A stretch of 5,133 bases of DNA. Source: a bacterium. Lineage in GTDB: Bacteria > Auribacterota > JABMQX01. A program made the translations under genes and the position numbers. This document shows, piece after piece, positions 1 through 5,002 of this stretch (its first letter is position 1; every line of letters begins with the position of its first letter). Below the pieces are notes generated by a model. That model saw only the letters and a list, made by a program, of their open reading frames with translations. It was not told the DNA's origin and ran no database searches. The stretch is from the NCBI GenBank assembly GCA_013203085.1, contig JABMQX010000354.1, positions 1-5,133 of the forward strand, given 5' to 3'.

Positions 1-1028
1 ATGCCCAAGAAAATCCACAGCGTCTGCTTCTTCAGGTCCACGAACTTCTTTTCCAAAAGCCCCACGTAGAGGATGCCGATAACGTTGCCGTCAACGTCGC
101 GGATCGGGTTGTAGGCTGTGCGGTACCAGTCGTTGACCACAAAGGCTCTGCGTACCCAGGGCTTCCCCTGTCCGAGGACCCGCTCATTGACTTCTTGGGA
201 AACGCGAGTGCCGATTGCTCTTCTTTTGTGTCGGTCGAGAACATTCGTCGAAATCCGAAGGTCGCCCTGGAAGATGGTCGCCGTCCCCATATCTTTTCCC
301 CCGTACTTCTCATCCCGATAGACGATGCTCTTGACCTTGTCCACGATGGCATTCCCCTCGGGCTCAGCCAGAAAATCCCTGTTCAGCAAGTGCCCGCCGT
401 ACAGCACGCCGATAAGCTTTTTGGCTCCGCCAAGCTCTTCGGCTTCGGCCAGCACCGGCGCCGCTGCCTTGACCATCATGCCGGAGGTTTCTTCCTTTTC
501 TTCTCGTGGCTTTGCGTGGGGAGTGTCGCGAATCTCGATCCGGGCACGCTGAGCCAAGTCCTCACCTTCTTTGAGCAGTTCGTCTCGAGGGACGATCTGT
601 GTCCCGGAGACGACTTGCCGGGTCTTGAGAACCTTCGCAATCACCGGGTCAGCCGCTTGTGAATCGCCGACCGATTGCGGGTTTCTCGCCCTTGACACGA
701 CAATCCCCTTGTCGTCTGTCAGCGTGAGGAGGTCGAGACCCTCCATTACCCGTATCTGCTCCAATTCAGCGCAAGTCCTTTTCCAGTCCGCCGCGAGGAC
801 CGCCTCCCGAAGGAAATAGCGTATGGAAGCATGCCGCACGGCGCTTTCGACATCCCGCACGCTCTGATTGTAAACCTCCCAAGCGGAATTGAGGTCCATC
901 CTGACCTTGTTCTGCGCCTGGCTTACAATCCGGTCGCCGATGAGCAGCACTCCCACTGCCGCCGCTATCACCCCGGTGACCAACACCACAACCAAGAAAT
1001 GAAGAATTAGCTTCGTCCTGAAAAGCAT
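1..1028 (-). CDS. Cache-domain membrane sensor (histidine kinase or chemoreceptor), N-terminal part, runs off the left edge
   Basis: The frame stays open for 342 codons and leaves the window without a stop. Residues about 7-30 form one hydrophobic segment (signal anchor), and the last visible residues (WIFLG) look like the start of the second membrane span. Between them lies a roughly 300-residue extracytoplasmic region of the Cache type. Visible motifs are TDDKGIVVSRARNPQSVGDS at about 104-123, SGMM then APV at about 182-192, a GVLYGG stretch near 207-212, KDMGTATIFQGDLRIST at about 245-261, and AYNPIRDVDGNVIGILYVG at about 305-323. The last three are typical of Cache_3/Cache_2-like sensors that feed HAMP plus kinase or methyl-accepting domains; which output follows cannot be seen. 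Start chosen at 1028: AAGGGAG lies 11 bases upstream and the hydrophobic anchor follows at once. The ligand is unknown. Confidence 0.9.
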   Translation of the reverse strand, partial: MLFRTKLILHFLVVVLVTGVIAAAVGVLLIGDRIVSQAQNKVRMDLNSAWEVYNQSVRDVESAVRHASIRYFLREAVLAADWKRTCAELEQIRVMEGLDLLTLTDDKGIVVSRARNPQSVGDSQAADPVIAKVLKTRQVVSGTQIVPRDELLKEGEDLAQRARIEIRDTPHAKPREEKEETSGMMVKAAAPVLAEAEELGGAKKLIGVLYGGHLLNRDFLAEPEGNAIVDKVKSIVYRDEKYGGKDMGTATIFQGDLRISTNVLDRHKRRAIGTRVSQEVNERVLGQGKPWVRRAFVVNDWYRTAYNPIRDVDGNVIGILYVGLLEKKFVDLKKQTLWIFLG

Positions 1029-1053
1029 CGCGAAAACAGCTCCCTTCGGTAAT

Positions 1054-1083
1054 CGCCGGGGCTTTGCCTTTGCCCCCCCGGCG
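1054..1083 (-). promoter_or_regulatory. GC-rich stem-loop in the leader of the sensor gene
   Basis: CGCCGGGG (1054-1061) and CCCCGGCG (1076-1083) form a perfect 8-bp inverted repeat around a 14-base loop. It sits between the candidate promoter and the ribosome binding site, so it would be at the very 5' end of the sensor mRNA. No T-tract follows on either strand, so it does not look like an intrinsic terminator. A role in mRNA stability or control of expression is inference. Confidence 0.5.
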
Positions 1084-1094
1084 TCTGTGTAAAA

Positions 1095-1122
1095 CTTATA
1101 TTCCCCTGCCAACCGATGTCAA
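1095..1122 (-). promoter_or_regulatory. sigma70-type promoter of the sensor gene
   Basis: On the minus strand TTGACA (1122-1117, perfect consensus) is followed after 16 bases by TATAAG (1100-1095, five of six matches). Transcription would start near 1088, about 60 bases before the sensor ATG at 1028 and just ahead of the leader hairpin. The fit is from sequence only. Confidence 0.6.
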
Positions 1123-1148
1123 GAACGAAACGCGGAAATGCGTGCGCC

Positions 1149-1177
1149 GGTAATGTCAATAAAAGTGTGTAAAATTG
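1149..1177 (+). repeat. candidate terminal repeat of the IS256-family remnant
   Basis: GGTAATGTCAATAAAAGTGT, continuing to GTAAAATTG, lies 23 bases beyond the transposase stop. The sequence style (GG at the outer end, TGTCAA, then GTGTAAAAT) matches what is usual for ends of IS256/Mutator elements. No matching inverted copy is seen on the other side of the transposase up to the next gene, so the element has lost that end. The outer boundary at 1149 is an estimate. Confidence 0.45.
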
Positions 1178-1200
1178 TTGGGTGCATTCTCCGAGCATCT

Positions 1201-1623
1201 TTAAGCAGCCTTTTTATAGGTCGAGGCGATCTCTTTGATTCGATAACAGGTCCGAGTCCAGCGGGTGTTATGATAAGCAAATAGGCTGTACATTATGCGA
1301 TTACAGCTTGCGACGTCGGAAAAGGTCCCCATGACCTTCAGCCTCCTTCGCACTTCTCGGAACAATCGCTCGATGACATTCGTGGTGCGTATGATCCTGC
1401 GATGCTCCACGTGGCAGCGGAGGAAAGGCAACAGGTTATCAATGTCCTTCGCGAGGCACTTGACGGCTCCGGGAACCTTTTCGCCCCAGGTCCTCTCCCA
1501 TTCCCTGAAAACCCTCAAGGCGATCTTGACCGTTGGGGATAGGTAGATTTTCCGGGCGTGGGCGATGCACTCCTTGAGATATTTCTTCGGGCACTTATTG
1601 GCTACGTCTTGAGTATGCGCACC
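1201..1623 (-). pseudogene. IS256/Mutator family transposase, C-terminal fragment, 5'-truncated and frameshifted
   Basis: The open frame covers 140 codons up to an upstream in-frame TGA (1624-1626); a full IS256-type transposase has about 400. Fragment residues 6-14 (DVANKCPKK) match the usual region after the second catalytic Asp, where families read RC-x-H-K-x-R-N-V-A-N. The expected RCA part is present, but in another frame at about 1617-1625, showing a frameshift. The block RTTNVIERLFREVRRR carries the third catalytic acid, with its Glu codon at 1369-1371, followed by the conserved SYR-like tail (ASCNRIMYSLFAYHNTRW). The first two catalytic Asp residues are absent, so this cannot be an active enzyme. 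The TTG at 1516-1518 that would start a 105-residue ORF is internal and not a real start. Confidence 0.85.
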
Positions 1624-1730
1624 TCAATTGGAACAATCACTTGATGGGTGATGGCCGCACGGTACCCCCGTGGACTCTGGGCCAGTTGTCGAATCCGCTT
1701 GAGTGCCTCGGTGATTTCACGTATTATCAT
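1602..1730 (-). other. short open frame of 42 codons upstream of the transposase remnant, origin unclear
   Basis: An ATG at 1730 opens MIIREITEALKRIRQLAQSP and continues for 42 residues to a TAG at 1602. The end overlaps the transposase fragment in another frame. It could be part of the decayed transposase before the frameshift, since its GYRAAI stretch is reminiscent of the segment preceding RC-x-H-K in that family, or a chance frame. No clear ribosome binding site or family match is visible, and its DNA also contains the candidate plus-strand promoter at 1699-1727. Confidence 0.15.
1699..1727 (+). promoter_or_regulatory. candidate sigma70-type promoter of the TIM-barrel gene
   Basis: TTGAGT (1699-1704, four of six matches) is followed after 17 bases by TATTAT (1722-1727, five of six). 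Transcription would start near 1734, giving a leader of about 60 bases before the ATG at 1796. It is placed immediately outside the IS remnant. Sequence match only. Confidence 0.4.
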
Positions 1731-1795
1731 GTCAGCGAAACAGTTCCGGTGGCTTTTCCTTGAATCTGCTGAGCAGGCAAAAGGACGGAGTGTTT

Positions 1796-2719
1796 ATGGC
1801 TACGTTCAATCCCATCACACGGCGAGGCTTTCTCGGCCAGGCGATGAAGCTGGGAGCAGCCAGCCTACTCACTGGACATGTCAATACCTCCAGCGTGCGG
1901 GCAGCGCCCGAACGGCCAAAAGGCAGTGAATGGCGGATCGGTTGTTACACACGTCCCTGGGGCAAGTATCATTACCGGACGGCCCTGGACGCCATCGCTG
2001 AAGCTGGCTTCGAACATGCGGGTCTGATGACGAGCAAATCAAAGACAGGGCTGGTCATCTCGGTCGGGACTACGCTCGAAGAGGCTCGACAAGTCGGCCA
2101 GGACGCCAAGGAGCGGGGACTGCAGATCCCTTCCGTGTACGGCGGCGACATACCAGTGCATCAATCCCTGCAGGCGGCCATCGACGCCCTGCGGAAACTC
2201 ATTGACAACTGTGCCGTGGCTGCGGCCAAGACACTGTTGATAGGAGGCACCGGGATGCCCGAATTGTACGGGCTTTACTACAAAGCCATCGCCGAATGTT
2301 GCGACTACGCCGCTGAAAAACGGGTCGGGATTACCTTGAAGCCTCACGGCGGACTTAACGCTACTGGGCCCCAGTGCCGCAAGGCGATCGAGAAGGTCGG
2401 CCACAAGAACTTCACCTTGTGGTATGACCCGGGCAATATCTACTATTACTCGAATGGTCAGCTTGACCCTGTTACAGATGCCGCGACTGTTGACGGCCTT
2501 GTGACAGGCATGTGCGTCAAGGACTACAGGCATCCTAAGAATGTCCTGGTAACGCCGGGCACGGGCAAGGTGAACTTCAGGGCCGTTCTGGCTCGCTTGA
2601 AGAAGGGTGGCTTCACGCACGGCCCGCTGGTGATCGAGACCCTGGCGCCAGGTGGCCTGGACGAAACGCTCGAGCAGGCGAAGAAGGCTCGGAAATTCGT
2701 CCGGGAGGTGACATCATGA
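1796..2719 (+). CDS. Tat-exported sugar phosphate isomerase/epimerase-like TIM-barrel protein
   Basis: 307 residues, of the xylose-isomerase-like TIM-barrel superfamily (AP endonuclease 2 fold). Residues 8-13 (TRRGFL) form a twin-arginine motif, followed by a hydrophobic stretch 16-27 and a likely cleavage site after VRA (34-36). The barrel runs from about 46 to the end, with GFEHAGL (71-77), LKPHGG (181-186), WYDPGNIYYY (209-218), CVKDY (240-244), GTGKVNF (255-261) and VIETL (279-283). The superfamily converts sugars or sugar phosphates using a divalent metal; here Lys182 stands where the first metal-binding Glu is usual, so catalysis may differ. Start chosen at ATG 1796, with AAGGACGGAG ending 5 bases before it; the in-frame TTG at 1760 would place extra residues before the Tat motif. 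Its stop overlaps a downstream ATG (ATGA). The substrate is unknown. Confidence 0.88.
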   Translation: MATFNPITRRGFLGQAMKLGAASLLTGHVNTSSVRAAPERPKGSEWRIGCYTRPWGKYHYRTALDAIAEAGFEHAGLMTSKSKTGLVISVGTTLEEARQVGQDAKERGLQIPSVYGGDIPVHQSLQAAIDALRKLIDNCAVAAAKTLLIGGTGMPELYGLYYKAIAECCDYAAEKRVGITLKPHGGLNATGPQCRKAIEKVGHKNFTLWYDPGNIYYYSNGQLDPVTDAATVDGLVTGMCVKDYRHPKNVLVTPGTGKVNFRAVLARLKKGGFTHGPLVIETLAPGGLDETLEQAKKARKFVREVTS

Positions 2720-2919
2720 AATCCCCATCGTAGGAAATCCTGTCCGTCGTGGCGATAGGTGAGCATCTCGCCCGTGCATGCACAGTTCGAATCCAACGGA
2801 AAGCTGTTGATATTCCATCGTACTGCCACTACATTGAAACAGTGCCAGCAGGAATAGAGAAACGAACAGCGCCTATCCAAGTCTCGGAAGGAGATCGCAA
2901 ATCATCAACCCATCGTTGA
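2716..2919 (+). pseudogene. ATGA-coupled reading frame interrupted by an amber codon, possible broken small gene
   Basis: The ATG at 2716 overlaps the stop of the TIM-barrel gene in an ATGA arrangement typical of translational coupling. It encodes MKSPS and then meets TAG (2731-2733). The same frame then stays open for 61 more codons (EILSVVAIGEHLARACTVRI and on) to a TGA at 2917-2919. No family is recognised. It may be the decayed start of a third operon gene, a readthrough product, or a chance frame: an open run of 61 codons is not rare at this GC. GTG at 2749 could restart translation but no ribosome binding site is obvious. Confidence 0.22.
2807..2835 (+). promoter_or_regulatory. candidate sigma70-type promoter of the deacetylase-like gene
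   Basis: TTGATA (2807-2812, five of six matches) is followed after 17 bases by TACATT (2830-2835, four of six). It would start a transcript near 2842, giving a leader of about 110 bases that includes the stem-loop at 2894-2925. It implies that the second Tat gene can be transcribed separately from the first. Confidence 0.4.
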
Positions 2920-2925
2920 TGCGAT
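2894..2925 (+). promoter_or_regulatory. stem-loop upstream of the deacetylase-like gene
   Basis: CATCAAC (2903-2909) and GTTGATG (2915-2921) pair perfectly around a 5-base loop. The helix can extend with ATCG (2894-2897) and CGAT (2922-2925) across a 5-base bulge. No T-tract follows, so it is not a standard terminator. It ends 29 bases before the start codon and could affect leader RNA folding or serve as an operator; which is unknown. Confidence 0.35.
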
Positions 2926-2954
2926 AGAACGTCCAGAACCGAGGAGGGTGCACT

Positions 2955-4340
2955 ATGACCATGCAGAAAGAAATGACGCGACGCGATTTCTTGAAGACGG
3001 CGGCGCTGGCAGCGGCGGGCGCCGGATTTGGTTTCCTTCCCACAACCGGGAGCCCTCAGCAACAGGGGAAGCGACCAAAGCAAGCCAGCGGTGTTACGGT
3101 CCTGAACCCGCAGAACCGTGTGCCCGTCAGTTTCATCATCGACGATTCGACATGCCTGGTAAATCTGGCGCACTTTTGCATCCCGCAATTTCAAGAGGTA
3201 TTTCCCGATCGCTACAAGCAAGATTGGAGAAGCTTGCCCCGCGAGATACCGGACGCGTTTGTACGCAAGTTCGGCGAGTGGTGTCGTGAGCATAAGATAA
3301 AAGGGAAATACAGCGTGGTACCCTATCCGGCACTGGTGGGTTGGTTAGACCGTGATCTGCCAGGATGGTCGAAGAAGCAACTCGATGAGAGCATTAGGTT
3401 GGTGCGCGAATTCATGATGTCGGATTGGGACATCCATCCCGAAATGGTCACCCACACCTGGGTCATCAACACCAAAACCGGCCGCCCCTATCCCGAGAGG
3501 AGTGCACGTTTCATGGAGAACTGGGGATGGTCGGTCGGCAAGTCCGTCGACGAGCTGGCAGATTACATGAGCTATGCTCTGCGGATTCTCAAAAATGTCG
3601 GATTGGAATGTGAGGGCATTACGACTCCCGGCGGCTTCGGAAACCGTGTGCTCCCTGAGCTGTCCGAGGCGACGCTGGAGTCGTGCCGTGATGTCTTCAA
3701 AGCCGAAATTCCTCATTACTTCCGACATCTTTTCACGGATGACCGGAGCGTCGCGCCACGCGTGGAGTACGCCTCAAGCTTGACGGGGCCTGATCCGAAA
3801 TGCGTTGTGTCCATCATCGGTTGCACGGGAGACTGGTTCGGGGGATGGGACGGGCTATCACCCGGCTCGGTTGACAGATTCATTACCGAAGACCTCAAAG
3901 GAGGTCGCCTGCCACAAGTCATCGACAAGGGCGAACCGGCGGTGTTGGTGTGTCATTGGCCGGGCATCTATTACAACGGCGAGGAACTGGGCTTCAAAAT
4001 CTTCAAGGAAGTTGTTCGGCGGATTCACGCCCGATACGACAACTTGATCTGGATGAAGCTTAGCGAAATCGCGCGGTATTGGGCCGCTAAGAAGCTAACG
4101 CAGATTGACAAAGTAGGCAATCGAGTAGTATTCAACGCCCCGTTCGCCACAAAGCGGTTTACGGTGCGAATTCAGACTGATTCCCCAAAGGTTCCCCAAC
4201 TGATCATCAACGGTTTCCCCGTTCCGCTGCGGCGAGCAAAGGCCTTGCTTGGGCTGGAGAGTGCAACGTGGCACGCAGATGATCGGAACGTGACGGTTTG
4301 CTTTGACTTGCCGAAAGGGAAATCAATTCTGGGAGTGTGA
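2955..4340 (+). CDS. Tat-exported polysaccharide-deacetylase-like protein with C-terminal extension
   Basis: 461 residues. TRRDFLK (8-14) is a near-perfect twin-arginine motif, followed by an Ala/Gly-rich hydrophobic stretch (15-28). From about 55 to 375 the protein looks like a divergent NodB/polysaccharide-deacetylase (beta/alpha barrel) enzyme: VPVSFIIDDS (56-65) with the Asp pair 63-64, DIHPEMVTHTW (159-169) with His161 and His167 as likely metal ligands, ITTPGGFG (222-229), and VLVCHWPGIYYNG (330-342) with His334. Residues about 380-461 form a separate beta-rich tail, possibly a sugar-binding or accessory domain. These enzymes remove acetyl groups from polysaccharides outside the cytoplasm; related Tat proteins may cleave other bonds. 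Start chosen at ATG 2955, with GAGGAGGG centred about 9 bases upstream; ATG 2961 is possible but less well spaced. It lies 235 bases after the TIM-barrel gene on the same strand, which suggests a shared sugar pathway. The substrate is not determinable. Confidence 0.85.
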   Translation: MTMQKEMTRRDFLKTAALAAAGAGFGFLPTTGSPQQQGKRPKQASGVTVLNPQNRVPVSFIIDDSTCLVNLAHFCIPQFQEVFPDRYKQDWRSLPREIPDAFVRKFGEWCREHKIKGKYSVVPYPALVGWLDRDLPGWSKKQLDESIRLVREFMMSDWDIHPEMVTHTWVINTKTGRPYPERSARFMENWGWSVGKSVDELADYMSYALRILKNVGLECEGITTPGGFGNRVLPELSEATLESCRDVFKAEIPHYFRHLFTDDRSVAPRVEYASSLTGPDPKCVVSIIGCTGDWFGGWDGLSPGSVDRFITEDLKGGRLPQVIDKGEPAVLVCHWPGIYYNGEELGFKIFKEVVRRIHARYDNLIWMKLSEIARYWAAKKLTQIDKVGNRVVFNAPFATKRFTVRIQTDSPKVPQLIINGFPVPLRRAKALLGLESATWHADDRNVTVCFDLPKGKSILGV

Positions 4341-4344
4341 AGAG

Positions 4345-4465
4345 CGTGTTTCACCAGAGGCTTCCCGTGGCGCTTTTCCACCCGCTTCCGGGCGATCTTG
4401 CTCAGAGCTTCGTTAGCATCTGCGATGGCATTGTAGTCCCCCGTTGGCCATTGACGTTCGGACAC
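4345..4465 (-). other. protein-like open frame converging on the deacetylase 3' end, possible gene fragment
   Basis: From GTG 4465 the minus-strand frame reads MSERQWPTGDYNAIADANEA and continues LSKIARKRVEKRHGKPLVKH before entering the 3' end of the deacetylase gene, where it stops at 4172. The composition is protein-like, with a strongly basic tail and fairly G/C-rich third codon positions. The frame is also open upstream of the GTG toward 4566, past the end of the small membrane peptide. Because it would overlap a well-supported gene by about 169 bases, it is more likely a gene remnant or chance frame than an intact gene. No family is recognised. Confidence 0.15.
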
Positions 4466-4514
4466 TGGTGGAGAAGCCGCGGCAGGCTCGGCGAAGAACT
4501 GTACAAATCCCGTC

Positions 4515-4616
4515 CTAAACCTTGAAGAATATCTTCCTTTTGTAAAAGAAATAGAGGATATACCAGATCACGCCGAGGACCAGGAACGCTTGGAGCACCG
4601 TGCCGTATAGGCCCAT
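4515..4616 (-). CDS. putative 33-residue single-pass membrane peptide
   Basis: ATG 4616 opens a 33-codon frame ending with TAG at 4515. Residues about 7-25 are a continuous hydrophobic span (VLQAFLVLGVIWYILYFFY) followed by a basic end (KRK, then IFFKV), which fits a one-pass membrane peptide with a cytoplasmic C-terminus. About three quarters of its codons end in G or C. Its size and shape recall small subunits of transporters, CcmD-type proteins or oxidase accessory peptides, but no specific family is recognised. GGAGG is present upstream but only 2 bases from the ATG, which is poor spacing; GTG 4625 in the same frame is an alternative start. No larger partner gene is visible next to it, so it may be an isolated or remnant gene. 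Confidence 0.35.
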   Translation of the reverse strand: MGLYGTVLQAFLVLGVIWYILYFFYKRKIFFKV

Positions 4617-4798
4617 AGCCTCCACTTCGCGTTATACCGCCCACTCGGATTGCGTCTACTCAAATCTCAGAAGGACCTTGCTCGCTCCCCTGTAAGGTCT
4701 CTTTCGGCGTAGCCATTGGCACCTGGTGAAGTGTCGCGCCCCACAGTTTCCAAAGCGAGCGATCTTCCTCTATGGGCAGGCATAGTTACTTTCTGTCC

Positions 4799-5002
4799 AT
4801 GGAGGAAATTGTTTTAGAATTTCGCTTCTCGCCTTTTTACAATTTACAGCATTTCAACGGAAGAGTATGGAGGGCCGTAGCCCTCATCCTCATCGCAGCT
4901 TTACGACGGCTCACCGGCGTGCCTGATTACTTTCAACAGGGGCTGAGCGGAACAATTTTCCGCCGTACACAGCCCACGAAGGGTGGAAACCGGCCACCCT
5001 GA
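4799..5002 (+). CDS. weak hypothetical ORF, 67 residues, overlapping a hairpin cluster
   Basis: From ATG 4799 the frame encodes a 67-residue protein beginning MEEIVLEFRFSPFYNLQHF, with a short hydrophobic stretch (VWRAVALILIAAL, about residues 24-36) and an Arg-rich, Gly/Pro-ending tail. An in-frame ATG at 4772 would add nine residues. Neither start has a convincing ribosome binding site, and third codon positions are only slightly G/C-biased. The second half coincides with three perfect hairpins, so the DNA may be a structured repeat or RNA rather than a coding region. Not recognised as a known family. Confidence 0.2.
   Translation: MEEIVLEFRFSPFYNLQHFNGRVWRAVALILIAALRRLTGVPDYFQQGLSGTIFRRTQPTKGGNRPP
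4870..4885. repeat. inverted repeat 1 of the hairpin cluster
   Basis: GAGGGC (4870-4875) and GCCCTC (4880-4885) pair perfectly around the 4-base loop CGTA. It forms an equivalent hairpin on either strand. Confidence 0.5.
4947..4963. repeat. inverted repeat 2 of the hairpin cluster
   Basis: GCGGAA (4947-4952) and TTCCGC (4958-4963) pair perfectly around the 5-base loop CAATT. There is no adjoining T-run long enough for a terminator. Confidence 0.5.
4980..5000. repeat. inverted repeat 3 of the hairpin cluster
   Basis: AGGGTGG (4980-4986) and CCACCCT (4994-5000) pair perfectly around a 7-base loop. It is the longest stem of the three and lies 16 bases after repeat 2. Confidence 0.5.

Larger units (their letters stand above)
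1149..1637 (-). mobile_element. truncated IS256 (Mutator) family insertion sequence, 3' part only
   Basis: The segment consists of the C-terminal part of an IS256-type transposase and one candidate terminal repeat. The 5' two-thirds of the transposase and the second end are missing. The inner boundary near 1637 is where recognisable transposase similarity fades (an LFQLRCA stretch in a shifted frame). The remnant lies between the sensor promoter and the first Tat gene, so it is probably an old insertion that was cut down by deletion. It cannot move by itself. Confidence 0.65.

Noticed and set aside
32..352. 106-codon minus-strand ORF, and plus-strand ORFs at 118-819
   Set aside because: They are shadows of the Cache sensor frame, which explains the whole of 1-1028 with recognisable motifs.
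1054..1083. Leader hairpin as a terminator
   Set aside because: No T-tract follows on either strand and no gene ends just before it.
1007..1198. 63-codon minus-strand ORF
   Set aside because: It spans the sensor promoter, leader hairpin and candidate IS end and overlaps the real sensor start in another frame; the translation resembles no protein.
1648..1929. 93-codon plus-strand ORF
   Set aside because: It runs into the start of the TIM-barrel gene in another frame; the Tat motif and ribosome binding site support the other frame.
2039..2620. 193-codon minus-strand ORF
   Set aside because: It is antisense to the well-supported TIM-barrel gene and shows no family motifs.
2829..3293. 154-codon minus-strand ORF
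   Set aside because: It is antisense to the Tat signal and start of the deacetylase-like gene and has no recognisable features.
4336..4400. Possible intrinsic terminator after the deacetylase-like gene
   Set aside because: Only 4-5 bp stems (GTGAA/TTCAC, GTGG/CCAC) without a following T-run were found.
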